In this document: in pieces, positions 56,645 through 64,000 of the stretch | How the letters are laid out: each line of letters begins with the position of its first letter | Numbering within the stretch: the stretch's first letter is position 1 | NCBI RefSeq assembly: GCF_024204685.1 | Contig: NZ_CP100350.1 | Coordinates: 2,582,501-2,646,500 of the forward strand | Source: Gilvimarinus sp. DA14 | GTDB taxonomy: Bacteria; Pseudomonadota; Gammaproteobacteria; Pseudomonadales; Cellvibrionaceae | Direction of reading: 5' to 3' | DNA: 64,000 bases | The notes under the pieces: generated by a model | What the model was told of the DNA's origin: nothing | The model's input: the letters and a program-made list of their open reading frames with translations, nothing else | Databases searched by the model: none | Position numbers and translations under genes: made by a program

Positions 56645-58273
56645 TTAATGCTCCCAATCCAGGCGAATATCCCACTGGTGGCGGAATTCACCGGCCAGAG
56701 GTTCGATGCTGGTATCGATTTCCCGGAATACGTTATCGGCGGGGCTGAGCACCGCATCGCGGCCGAAGATAAAGCTCTGTTCTTGCACAATGCGGTAGTA
56801 GGCCTTATTCAAATCCAGCGCCCGGCGGGTAGAGGGAGTGATTAGATCGTAGAGCGACTCTTGCGCCTGTACCTTGGCAACATCCACCTGGCCCTGGTCG
56901 TCAAACCAGCGCTGCAGCATTTCGGCATTTTGCCGGAACTCATCGCCGCCGCCCACGCGCTGCAGGTAGGTTAAATACTCGCCCTGTTGCTCGCCCAGGT
57001 TAGGAGTGTCCTGCAGGGTTTTTAAATTGATATAGCCCCAGCCAGCTGCGCCCGGTTTTTTACGGGCAAAGGCAAAGGTACTGTCGATGGTGGTGCCGAT
57101 GGTTTTGTGGCAGCCCATGCAGAAGAAAGTCTCCTGTTGGTTTTGCTCGCGCAGCTCGCCGTTGGCGTCTTCAATAAAGCCCCACAGTAGCCAGCCCATA
57201 CCGTTACTGGTGCCTCTGTCGCCGTGGCTTGAGACCGCCGGCAAATTGCCAAAATGTTTTTCTTTGGCTTCGCGGTAGTAACTGTTTTTCAGGCGCTCTT
57301 TGGGCATGAACGAGTGTTTGCGCATATAGCGTACTTCTTTCATACGCCGGGAATTGACGATCTCGTCGCCATCCACGCCCACATAGCGCACTGTATGTAA
57401 AAACTCTGTGCCTTTGGGGTAGAGCATGTGGGCGACGCTTACTTTTGCGGCATCGCCGAAGTAGGTATCGCGGCGCGGTATCTCGGTGATTTGCGCTTCT
57501 AGCTCGCCATTACCGTTAAAGTCGATACCTGCAGCGCGCTCATTCAGAGCGAGGGTGCTGGTGACTTGAGTCTCGGCTATGGCCATTTCCACCAGCGCTA
57601 AGTTGGCGAAGTAAACATCGCGCGAATAGTTGCCATCTACCTGACGGAACTTTTCCGGCAAACGAATCATGACATCGTCGGTAGAGCCATTGGTGGGCCA
57701 GAAGGTACTGGGAACAGGTTTGTAATTGAATGCCACCCAGCGGCTGCCGTCTTTTGCCAGGCCGTGCTCATCGAAGGCATCGGCGCCCTCGGCCAGGTTT
57801 TTGATGTTGGGCGCCTGACCTTGCCATGCGTCCGATTCGAGCCAGTTGGCCAGGGCGGTGTAATTGTCCTGGTCGATGTAGCGGCGCATAAATTCGTCGC
57901 TAATGTCGCCGATTTCGGCGCGCCGGTTTTTAAATAAGTTAGCCCAACGGTTGGTGTTGCCAATATCCGAGAAATCGTAGGCGCCCTGCAGGAAACCGTC
58001 GTTCATCATATTGGGGCGGTTTCTGTCGCTGTAGCTCTGATGGCAAATATAGCAGGGGTTATGTTTGCCTTCGGTTTTGGTGTAGCACTGGGGTGGTATT
58101 ACTGCTTCGGGATTATAGGTTTCGCCGTGCTCAATATAGGCCTGCGGCGGATGTTGGGGAATAAATCCCGAGTCGGCCTGAGCGCTGCTGACTAAGCTAG
58201 TGGAGTTGGGTTGTTGGTCGCAGCCGGTGTTGCAACACACGGCGAGCAAGAACAAAAAAACTGTGCGATACAT
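56645..58273 (-). CDS. Diheme c-type cytochrome lipoprotein
   Basis: 542 aa. The N-terminal LLAVC gives a lipobox with C13. Two heme motifs are visible, CYICH (C74-H78) and CMGCH in FFCMGCHKTIGTT near residue 390. The large separation of the two motifs and the absence of further CxxCH suggest a large single-chain electron-transfer or peroxidase-like protein. It lies 79 bp downstream of the PhoX-like gene, beyond a strong terminator. Confidence 0.82.
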   Translation of the reverse strand: MYRTVFLFLLAVCCNTGCDQQPNSTSLVSSAQADSGFIPQHPPQAYIEHGETYNPEAVIPPQCYTKTEGKHNPCYICHQSYSDRNRPNMMNDGFLQGAYDFSDIGNTNRWANLFKNRRAEIGDISDEFMRRYIDQDNYTALANWLESDAWQGQAPNIKNLAEGADAFDEHGLAKDGSRWVAFNYKPVPSTFWPTNGSTDDVMIRLPEKFRQVDGNYSRDVYFANLALVEMAIAETQVTSTLALNERAAGIDFNGNGELEAQITEIPRRDTYFGDAAKVSVAHMLYPKGTEFLHTVRYVGVDGDEIVNSRRMKEVRYMRKHSFMPKERLKNSYYREAKEKHFGNLPAVSSHGDRGTSNGMGWLLWGFIEDANGELREQNQQETFFCMGCHKTIGTTIDSTFAFARKKPGAAGWGYINLKTLQDTPNLGEQQGEYLTYLQRVGGGDEFRQNAEMLQRWFDDQGQVDVAKVQAQESLYDLITPSTRRALDLNKAYYRIVQEQSFIFGRDAVLSPADNVFREIDTSIEPLAGEFRHQWDIRLDWEH

Positions 58274-58301
58274 GTTTGTACCTTTCGCTATTTCTTATAC
58301 G

Positions 58302-58326
58302 AAAAAAGGAGCCGCAAAGCGGCTCC
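58302..58326 (-). terminator. Rho-independent terminator after the PhoX-like gene
   Basis: GGAGCCGC (58308-58315) pairs with GCGGCTCC (58319-58326) around AAA. On the minus strand it runs into TTTTTT, 26 bp after the stop of the PhoX-like gene. Confidence 0.88.
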
Positions 58327-58351
58327 TGACAAGCGGAAATAAAATAATGGC

Positions 58352-60277
58352 TTATTCGTTAACAGTGGGGTCGTACATCCACAGAGTGTTATTTTCCTGG
58401 AAGCCGTCTTCACCGATAACAATGCGACCGTCGTCCAGTACGATTACGTTATCCGGTTGTGACAGAGCGTTAACGTCGCAGCGCTCGGCACCGTCCAGGG
58501 TAGAGCGGTAGGTGGAGCCCATAACAACCGGCTCAATGCGGTTAACATCGTAGGCATCAGCGCCGGTCAACAGGGGCATGCGGTAAACGCCGCCGCACTC
58601 TTTTACCCGTGGAGACAGTTGAATGTCGCCCTCGTTGTCCACCATGCCGTTATCCATGTCGGCGATCGCAAAGTAAACATAGGCTTGGTTGACCTCTTCG
58701 CCTTCGATCAGGTCGGTGCCTTCAACCGCTTCTTCGGCGCGCTTGTGGTTAACGTAGATACCTTCAAACTTGCGCCATTCAGCGGTTGCACCCTTGGCGC
58801 GTGCCGCTTTGCGAGATTCCAAAAAGGCGATGCGATCATCCATGGCCATACCCGCAGTAGTGCTGCCGCCGCCATTGGCAACGCTTGGGTAGTTAGCTTC
58901 ACCGGCGGCCCAGGCCTCGGCGTCGGCATCGGTCAGGTAGTTACTTTGGCCTTCCACAAAGTCGGCAGTGGTAATGTCGTCAAAGTCGGCGATCCAACCG
59001 TCAATGGTGGTGTTGTCGCTGTGAGCCAGCTCAATCCACTGGACATCAAAGCCTGTGGTCAGCGGCTCGAAGCTACCGGCGTCCTGAGTTAGCTTGGCGG
59101 CGAACAGAGTACCGGCTGACAAATCGCCCGCGGTGTCGGCAACGAACTTGAACATCACACCGTTGGTGTCGTCCTGCGACAGGTATACGGTTTTTGAGTC
59201 GGGCATTACGATAGAGTTTTCGTGCTCAAAGCGGCCTAAAGTGTAATGCTTAACCGGAACCGGCTTGTCGCTGGTGGGCTCGGTAATTTCCACGATGTAG
59301 TGGTAGCGGTAAGTGTTAGGGAAGCTCGACGCGCCATCGGCATCGGTGGCGGTTGGGTCGATGTACATGGCCAGCATGTCGCGCGCTGTTTGCTGCGATG
59401 GGTCGTTCCACTCTTGGGTATCATCGCCCTGGTTGCCCCACTCTTCAGAGGTCAGTGGTGTGCCCCAGGGGGAAACTGAACCGAAGCAGTTGGCGATGGT
59501 GCCGTAGGTGCCAAAGTCCAGCATCTGCACATCGTTGCTGTCGACGCTCCAGTAACCGGTGCTGGCGTCTTTATTGAGCTTTAAGCGGCTCATGGCGCCT
59601 GGGATGGACTCCCAGTTGGTGAACAGGTAGCCCTGGTTGTCGCCGGTTGCGATAAAGCCGTTAAAGTCCGGATCATCGATGGAGGCGACAGTAGTGGATT
59701 TGTCAGTTGCCACTACAGTACCCAGGCCTTCGGGCATAGCGCCGCCAAAGGTATCCATGGTTTGCGCGATCACTTGATATTCGCCGTAAGCAACCTGAAC
59801 GGTTTCACGCTCCTGTTGAGTTTGCGGTACACCCACAGAGACGAGATTTTTCGGCAGGTTGTTGATGTTAACGCCCGCCAACACCCCTACAGTGCCGTGG
59901 TTAAACACTTTGCCTTCGCTGTCGGCTGCGGTGTTAGCGTCGCTTGGATGCTGCACGTTAAAGAACAGGTCGCCCCACTCAGTTACGTAGGCACCAGTTA
60001 CTTCCGCCCCCGCGGGCACGGTGGCCAGACGGGTCAACCCCGGAGTCATCAGGCTGGCATTGCCGCCGCCCGAGCCATTTGCGCCATCGCTGCCGTCGGC
60101 ACCGTTTTCTCCATCGGCGCCGTCTTCACCGGCGGGACCCTGAGGGCCTGCGGGACCCTGCGGGCCAGCCGGGCCCTGGGCGCCATCGTTGCCATCGTCG
60201 CCGTCACAGGCGGCGAGCATCATTGCACTGATAACCGCCAGAGCAAGACGGCCTTTTCCGTTTAAAGTAAAAGTCAT
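58352..60277 (-). CDS. PhoX/DUF839-like lipoprotein with collagen-like repeat
   Basis: 641 aa. The lipobox LAAC places the lipid anchor at C24. Residues 26-70 are 15 uninterrupted collagen-like Gly-X-Y triplets (GPAGPQGPAGPQGPAGED is part). The rest resembles the PhoX/DUF839 beta-propeller phosphatase family (TPLTSEEWGN, GRFEHENSIVMPDSKTVYLSQDD, FVADTAGDLSAGTLFAAKL, DNVIVLDDGRIVIGEDG). Such enzymes use calcium and iron to hydrolyse phosphate esters; the exact substrate is not known here. AGGAG precedes the ATG. Confidence 0.85.
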   Translation of the reverse strand: MTFTLNGKGRLALAVISAMMLAACDGDDGNDGAQGPAGPQGPAGPQGPAGEDGADGENGADGSDGANGSGGGNASLMTPGLTRLATVPAGAEVTGAYVTEWGDLFFNVQHPSDANTAADSEGKVFNHGTVGVLAGVNINNLPKNLVSVGVPQTQQERETVQVAYGEYQVIAQTMDTFGGAMPEGLGTVVATDKSTTVASIDDPDFNGFIATGDNQGYLFTNWESIPGAMSRLKLNKDASTGYWSVDSNDVQMLDFGTYGTIANCFGSVSPWGTPLTSEEWGNQGDDTQEWNDPSQQTARDMLAMYIDPTATDADGASSFPNTYRYHYIVEITEPTSDKPVPVKHYTLGRFEHENSIVMPDSKTVYLSQDDTNGVMFKFVADTAGDLSAGTLFAAKLTQDAGSFEPLTTGFDVQWIELAHSDNTTIDGWIADFDDITTADFVEGQSNYLTDADAEAWAAGEANYPSVANGGGSTTAGMAMDDRIAFLESRKAARAKGATAEWRKFEGIYVNHKRAEEAVEGTDLIEGEEVNQAYVYFAIADMDNGMVDNEGDIQLSPRVKECGGVYRMPLLTGADAYDVNRIEPVVMGSTYRSTLDGAERCDVNALSQPDNVIVLDDGRIVIGEDGFQENNTLWMYDPTVNE

Positions 60278-60383
60278 GTGATCTCCTCGTTTTTTATGGC
60301 TGACTAAGCACGACGGCCAACATTAGGGAGAACAAATGACGGGTAAAGAACTGTTCGGTGAAGTTTTCGTGAATCTTTAAAGA

Positions 60384-60411
60384 CAAAAAAGCCACAGCAA
60401 TTGCTGTGGCT
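60384..60411 (-). terminator. Rho-independent terminator after hpf
   Basis: GCCACAGCAA (60391-60400) and TTGCTGTGGC (60401-60410) form a perfect self-complementary stem; on the minus strand it is followed by TTTTTT (60385-60390). It closes the hpf transcript. Confidence 0.85.
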
Positions 60412-60440
60412 TATTACTAGAGATGATAAAAAATGTATGG

Positions 60441-60770
60441 CTAGCTGGCTATGGCGTCGGCGTCGAGCGCGGGTTTGTCGTGACGGTTACCTTTCACCGC
60501 GCCTTTGCGATGGGCCAGAGCCGCCTCCATTTTTTTCGCCGCCTGAGCGATGGCGGTGTACATGTCGTGGTCGGCCGCTTGTACGGCTACCGGGGCGCCC
60601 AGATATTGGGTTGTGGCCTCAATACTCTGGCTCGCGCGCTCTACGGTAAGGGTGATATTAAGGGAGTCGAGCTGGGGAAAATGATTGGCGACTTTGCCAA
60701 ACTTTGCTTCTACATTCTCTTTGATAGCGTCAGTAACAGTAACGTGATGACCGGATACATTGATTTGCAT
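60441..60770 (-). CDS. hpf: Ribosome hibernation-promoting factor (short form)
   Basis: 109-aa HPF/RaiA family protein that binds the decoding centre of idle ribosomes. It has the single beta-alpha-beta domain (INVSGHHVTVTDAIKENVEAKFGKVANHF, LNITLTVERASQSIEAT, DHDMYTAIAQAAKKMEAAL) without the long C-terminal dimerisation domain. It is usually next to rpoN; here it stands alone with its own terminator. Confidence 0.94.
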   Translation of the reverse strand: MQINVSGHHVTVTDAIKENVEAKFGKVANHFPQLDSLNITLTVERASQSIEATTQYLGAPVAVQAADHDMYTAIAQAAKKMEAALAHRKGAVKGNRHDKPALDADAIAS

Positions 60771-60935
60771 AGACTTGCTTCCTTTTACCGCTTACCTCTG
60801 GAGTCGTTGTGCGGCCCTTTTTGCTGGGCCACGGTTTAAACATGAGCCCGAAGCGGCAAAATATCAAGCACGAACTGAGGAAAATTTGACAGATCTGTAA
60901 TATTTACGCAGATCAGATTGACTGGGAGATGTTTT

Positions 60936-61361
60936 ATGTGGATTCAAGCGGAAATTCAGCTCGCCCCCAAAACCCGGGGTTTTCACCTTATAACCGGCGA
61001 GGTAGAGCGTCAGCTGCCGGATTTAGAAAGTGTGGCCATGGGATGGCTGCAGCTGTTTATTCAGCACACCTCCGCCAGCCTGACCATAAATGAGAATGCC
61101 GATCCTACAGTGCGCGGTGATATGGAGCGGCACTTCAATAAGTTTGTGCCCGAACGGGCACCCTACTATGAGCATGATTACGAGGGCGATGACGATATGC
61201 CCGCGCACATCAAAAGCAGTATTTTAGGTGCCAGCGTGATGGTGCCGATCAGTGATGGGCGGCTAAATCTGGGTACTTGGCAGGGTATTTACCTGGGGGA
61301 GCATCGCGATCGCGGTGGTGCGCGTCGGTTGGTCGCGACCATCAACGGCAAGCCGTGGTAA
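60936..61361 (+). CDS. YjbQ-family protein
   Basis: 141-aa UPF0047/YjbQ protein with the conserved core [47 protein letters not shown] and [13 protein letters not shown]. Weak thiamin-phosphate synthase activity has been reported for some members, and the true role is unclear. The TTG frame at 60918 is set aside because GGGAG lies 7 nt before ATG 60936. Confidence 0.92.
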   Translation: MWIQAEIQLAPKTRGFHLITGEVERQLPDLESVAMGWLQLFIQHTSASLTINENADPTVRGDMERHFNKFVPERAPYYEHDYEGDDDMPAHIKSSILGASVMVPISDGRLNLGTWQGIYLGEHRDRGGARRLVATINGKPW

Positions 61362-61375
61362 CCACTTTACGATAA

Positions 61376-61389
61376 TGATAACGCTATCA
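61376..61389. promoter_or_regulatory. LacI-type operator-like site
   Basis: TGATAACGCTATCA is symmetric around a central CG at 12 of 14 positions, the form of LacI/GalR-family operators. It lies 135 bp before the GntR gene. No LacI gene is in the window. Confidence 0.4.
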
Positions 61390-61405
61390 GGTCGTGTGCA
61401 TTAAT

Positions 61406-61426
61406 TTTTAGGTTTTAAGCCTAAAA
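61406..61426. repeat. Inverted repeat TTTTAGG-N7-CCTAAAA
   Basis: Perfect 7-bp arms (61406-61412 and 61420-61426) in the promoter region of the GntR gene. Confidence 0.45.
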
Positions 61427-61435
61427 TTAGGCAGA

Positions 61436-61469
61436 TTTTTGCCAATGGTTGCGGTAACATTGGCAAAAA
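61436..61469. promoter_or_regulatory. 12-bp perfect inverted repeat (candidate operator)
   Basis: TTTTTGCCAATG (61436-61447) and CATTGGCAAAAA (61458-61469) are perfect reverse complements separated by 10 bp. The arms end in A-runs, not T-runs, on either strand, so it is not a terminator. It sits 54 bp before the GntR start and may be its own operator. Confidence 0.55.
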
Positions 61470-61522
61470 ATAACCGATAATGCTGTACGGGATGATTCAA
61501 CTATATCGAGTGGTAACGGACT

Positions 61523-62227
61523 ATGAGCACCTTTGATGGTAACCGCAATCTCACCCATCAGATTACCTATCAATTAGGGCGCGCAATTGTGCAGGGCAAG
61601 TACCCGGTGGGAGATAGCTTCCCCACCGAGGCGCAGATGTGTCGCGACTATCAGATCAGCCGCAGCGTGATTCGCGAAGCGGTAAAAATGCTCACCGCGA
61701 AGGGACTTGTTTCATCGCGCCCGCGTCAGGGTATACGGGTGCTGCCGCCCTCGGCCTGGAATGTATTTGATCCGGATGTGTTGCAGTGGAGCTTCAGTGG
61801 CCGGCCCTCGCTGGCTTTGCAGCGCGAATTTACTGAATTGCGGTTGGCGCTGGAGCCCGACGCTGCGGCGCTGGCCGCACGGCGCAGCAGCGAGGCGAGC
61901 CTGGCAAAGCTTGAGGGCGGGCTGGCGCGTCTTGCCGCCGCAGCGCGCGGCGCGGAGGACCCACTCGAAGCCGTTATCGACTTTCACTCCGCAGTGTTGC
62001 AGGCCAGTGGCAATCGGTTTTTTGTCCAGCTGTGCCATTTTATCCGTATTGCCATAGGCGTTGAGGTGGCTGCTGGGCACTATTCGCCAGATGGCCTTCC
62101 CGATTATCAGGCCGTAGTGGAAGCCATAGCGGAGGCCAACGAATTAGCCGCCCGCGGCGCTATGACCCGCCTGCTGGCGCTCACCGGTAGTCGCGCCGAT
62201 GTCGCCCCCGTGGCCGCCGCCTCTTAG
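61523..62227 (+). CDS. GntR/FadR-subfamily transcriptional regulator
   Basis: 234 aa. N-terminal winged helix of the GntR type (QITYQLGRAIVQGKYPVGDSFPTEAQMCRDYQISRSVIREAVKMLTAKGLVSSRPRQG), then an FCD ligand-binding domain (EFTELRLALEPDAAALAA, DFHSAVLQASGNRFF) whose His residues typically hold a metal and bind a carboxylic-acid ligand. It is upstream of a sugar dehydrogenase and a sugar symporter, so it probably represses them until a sugar acid appears. The palindromes just before it are candidate binding sites. Confidence 0.93.
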   Translation: MSTFDGNRNLTHQITYQLGRAIVQGKYPVGDSFPTEAQMCRDYQISRSVIREAVKMLTAKGLVSSRPRQGIRVLPPSAWNVFDPDVLQWSFSGRPSLALQREFTELRLALEPDAAALAARRSSEASLAKLEGGLARLAAAARGAEDPLEAVIDFHSAVLQASGNRFFVQLCHFIRIAIGVEVAAGHYSPDGLPDYQAVVEAIAEANELAARGAMTRLLALTGSRADVAPVAAAS

Positions 62228-62343
62228 GTGATCGGATTATAAGGGCATTATTAGTTCATATCTGACGCAGCATTCACTGGCGCAAAGCGATATACTCTGC
62301 ACCCAATCGGAAACTTTACCGAGTCGGTGTTTAGAGGTGAGAC

Positions 62344-63120
62344 ATGTCCCAAACCGCTGAGCGTACGCTCTACCCCAGCTTGAAGGGCCAAACGGTATTT
62401 ATTACCGGCGGCGCTACGGGTATTGGGGCGTGCATGGTTGAAGCCTTTTTGTACCAGGGGTGCAAGGTTGGCTTTGTGGATATCGCTGCAGCCGATGGTG
62501 AGCAGCTGTGCCACGAGCTGGAGTCCAGCTACCCCGGCGCGGTAATCTTCCAGCCCTGTGATGTCACCGATGTGGCCGCACTGCGCCGTGCTATCGAGTC
62601 CATCGAGGCTGGGCTCGGCACAATCGAAGTGTTGATCAATAATGTTGCCAACGACAAGCGCTGCGACCCGCGCAGCTTGTCGGATGAAAATTGGCACAGC
62701 TCACTCGCGGTCAATCTAGACGCCGCTTTCTTTACCACCCGCGCCATTGCCCCGGGTATGGCCGCCAGTGGCGGTGGTTCAATTATCAACTTCAGCTCCA
62801 TCAACGCTGTGCTGGGCCCGGCCCAGATGCCCAGCTATGTCACCGCCAAGGCCGGTTTGTTGGGGCTTACCCGGGCACTTGCCTCGGATTTTGCGCCGGA
62901 TAATATTCGTGTGAACGCCATTATTCCGGGCTGGGTAGCCACCGATAAGCAATTGGAGAAATGGCTCACCCCGGAAATGGAAGCCCAGTGGATGGAAAGT
63001 GTGCGTTTGAAACGGCGGCTAATGCCTTCCGATGTGGCCAATATGGCGCTGTTTTTGGCATCTAGCGACGCGGCTATGATTACCGGTCAACAGTTTGTGG
63101 TAGACGGCGGACGCCTGTAG
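62344..63120 (+). CDS. SDR-family sugar 1-dehydrogenase
   Basis: 258-aa short-chain dehydrogenase. Cofactor site TGGATGIG, NNVAN in place of the usual NNAG, catalytic Ser in NFSSINAV and the Tyr-x3-Lys in YVTAKAG. Overall sequence resembles Caulobacter XylB-type xylose dehydrogenase and galactose/fucose dehydrogenases, which oxidise aldoses at C1. The substrate is uncertain, but the adjacent transporter favours galactose or a related sugar. Confidence 0.88.
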   Translation: MSQTAERTLYPSLKGQTVFITGGATGIGACMVEAFLYQGCKVGFVDIAAADGEQLCHELESSYPGAVIFQPCDVTDVAALRRAIESIEAGLGTIEVLINNVANDKRCDPRSLSDENWHSSLAVNLDAAFFTTRAIAPGMAASGGGSIINFSSINAVLGPAQMPSYVTAKAGLLGLTRALASDFAPDNIRVNAIIPGWVATDKQLEKWLTPEMEAQWMESVRLKRRLMPSDVANMALFLASSDAAMITGQQFVVDGGRL

Positions 63121-63181
63121 TTCTCGGCATTCCCGCTGTTTGATTGCAAGGTAAAAACACAACAATAAACCCGCTCAAGCG

Positions 63182-63193
63182 GAATAATTATTC
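63182..63193. repeat. Palindrome GAATAATTATTC before the symporter gene
   Basis: A perfect 12-bp palindrome lying 25 bp upstream of the symporter start, just after a CCGC-TCAA-GCGG hairpin (63171-63182). Confidence 0.4.
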
Positions 63194-63217
63194 TAAGAGA
63201 CCATTCTGGAGTTGCCT

Positions 63218-64000
63218 ATGTCTTTATCTGCGGTCGATATAGCGGCCTTTGTTATTTATTGTGTGGCCCTGGTTGCCATTGCCTGGTGGGTATCGCGGGA
63301 AAAAGCCGGCCACGATAAAAATACCGAAGATTACTTTCTCGCGGGCAAGTCGCTGCCCTGGTGGGCCATTGGTGCGTCACTGATTGCGGCCAATATTTCC
63401 GCCGAGCAAATTATTGGTATGTCCGGCTCGGGCTTTGCCATCGGTCTGGGGATAGCCTCCTACGAGTGGATGGCGGCCATTACGCTGCTGATTATCGGTA
63501 AATACTTTCTGCCGATTTTCCTCAGCAAGGGCATTTACACCATGCCCCACTTTCTCGAAGAGCGCTATGACCACCGAGTGCGGATCATTATGGCCGTGTT
63601 CTGGCTGGCGCTGTATGTGTTGGTAAATCTTACCTCGGTGCTCTGGCTGGGCGCCTTGGCCATTAATGCCATTACCGGATTGGAGCTGGTGTACGGCCTG
63701 ATCTTCCTCGCCGTGTTCTCGGTGGGTTATTCAATTTACGGCGGTCTTAAAGCCGTGGCCATGACCGATATTATCCAGGTGGTACTGCTGATTTTCGGCG
63801 GGCTGCTGGTCTCTTACCTGGCATTGGATAAAATTGCCGACGGCGAGGGCGCCTGGACAGGCTTTAGCATTATGCTGGCCGAAATGCCCGAAAAGTTCGA
63901 TATGATTCTCGACCCCTCCAACGAGCACTATGTCAGCTTGCCCGGTATCTCCGTGCTGGTGGGCGGCCTGTGGATTATGAACCTGTCCTACTGGGGCTTT
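63218..64000 (+). CDS. SSS-family Na+/sugar symporter, vSGLT-like (3' end outside window)
   Basis: 261 residues are present, covering about the first half. The sequence is very close in pattern to the Vibrio Na+/galactose symporter: TEDYFLAGKSLPWWAIGASLIAANISAEQIIGMSGSGFAIGL, ASYEWMAAITLLIIGKYFLPIFL, LVNLTSVLWLGALAI and SIYGGLKAVAMTDIIQVV. It belongs to the sodium:solute symporter family with LeuT-like fold. ATG 63218 has TGGAG 7 nt upstream. It is the third gene of the GntR-SDR-symporter group. Confidence 0.93.
   Translation, partial: MSLSAVDIAAFVIYCVALVAIAWWVSREKAGHDKNTEDYFLAGKSLPWWAIGASLIAANISAEQIIGMSGSGFAIGLGIASYEWMAAITLLIIGKYFLPIFLSKGIYTMPHFLEERYDHRVRIIMAVFWLALYVLVNLTSVLWLGALAINAITGLELVYGLIFLAVFSVGYSIYGGLKAVAMTDIIQVVLLIFGGLLVSYLALDKIADGEGAWTGFSIMLAEMPEKFDMILDPSNEHYVSLPGISVLVGGLWIMNLSYWGF

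Noticed and set aside
61436-61469. Terminator for YjbQ
   Set aside because: The stem is followed by A-runs on both strands, not T-runs.

Overview
The window is the replication-origin region of a Gram-negative gammaproteobacterium. It carries the yidC-yidD-rnpA-rpmH / oriC / dnaA-dnaN-recF-gyrB order, outer-membrane TonB receptors and lipoproteins, LpxL-type lipid A acyltransferases and GmhB. Several secreted carbohydrate enzymes (GH20 hexosaminidase, pectate-lyase-like lipoprotein, sulfatase, a vSGLT-type symporter) point to a polysaccharide-degrading marine or saprophytic bacterium of the Cellvibrionaceae type. That placement is inferred from gene content and protein style, not from a search.

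Layout. 1-2290: ribosome/membrane-insertion operon on the minus strand (yidC is cut by the window edge). 2291-2704: oriC with three DnaA boxes. 2705-8894: dnaA-dnaN-recF-gyrB, with two perfect parS palindromes inside recF. 9318-18027: a glycan-utilisation locus with a TonB receptor, an unassigned secreted multidomain protein, a GH20 enzyme and a TPR-sulfotransferase; it faces a membrane-anchored AraC regulator (18054-19181, minus). 19388-25156 (minus): pentaheme cytochrome, CHASE/PAS/GGDEF/EAL protein, esterase, Lrp-type regulator. 25420-31104 (plus): leuA, two tandem diguanylate cyclases with a matching periplasmic domain, and a pectate-lyase-like lipoprotein. 31101-35473 (minus): plsC, gmhB, glyS, glyQ.

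35687-39875 (plus): LpxL-like acyltransferase, then a tightly coupled three-gene unit (retropepsin-like lipoprotein, inactive transglutaminase/7TM protein, ATP-grasp ligase). 39870-43176 (minus): DUF748 protein, DUF3465 lipoprotein, VOC protein, and a sortase with its adjacent LPSTA-tailed substrate. 43365-49099 (minus): trkH, trkA, rsmB, fmt, def. 49269-54282 (plus): LysM protein, dprA, tsaC, hemF, aroE, with a small FNR-box-associated membrane protein on the minus strand between dprA and tsaC. 54478-60770 (minus): sulfatase, GFA protein, diheme lipoprotein, collagen-repeat PhoX-like lipoprotein, hpf. 60936-64000 (plus): YjbQ, GntR regulator, sugar dehydrogenase, and a Na+/galactose-type symporter cut by the edge.

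The housekeeping genes are ordinary. The parts most worth attention are the class D-like sortase/substrate pair, the secreted protein at 12193-13809 with a GH18-like signature, the tandem GGDEF proteins with an unassigned sensor domain, the retropepsin/transglutaminase/ligase unit, and the palindrome-rich regulatory region before the GntR gene. I saw no tRNA, rRNA, CRISPR array, insertion sequence or prophage.
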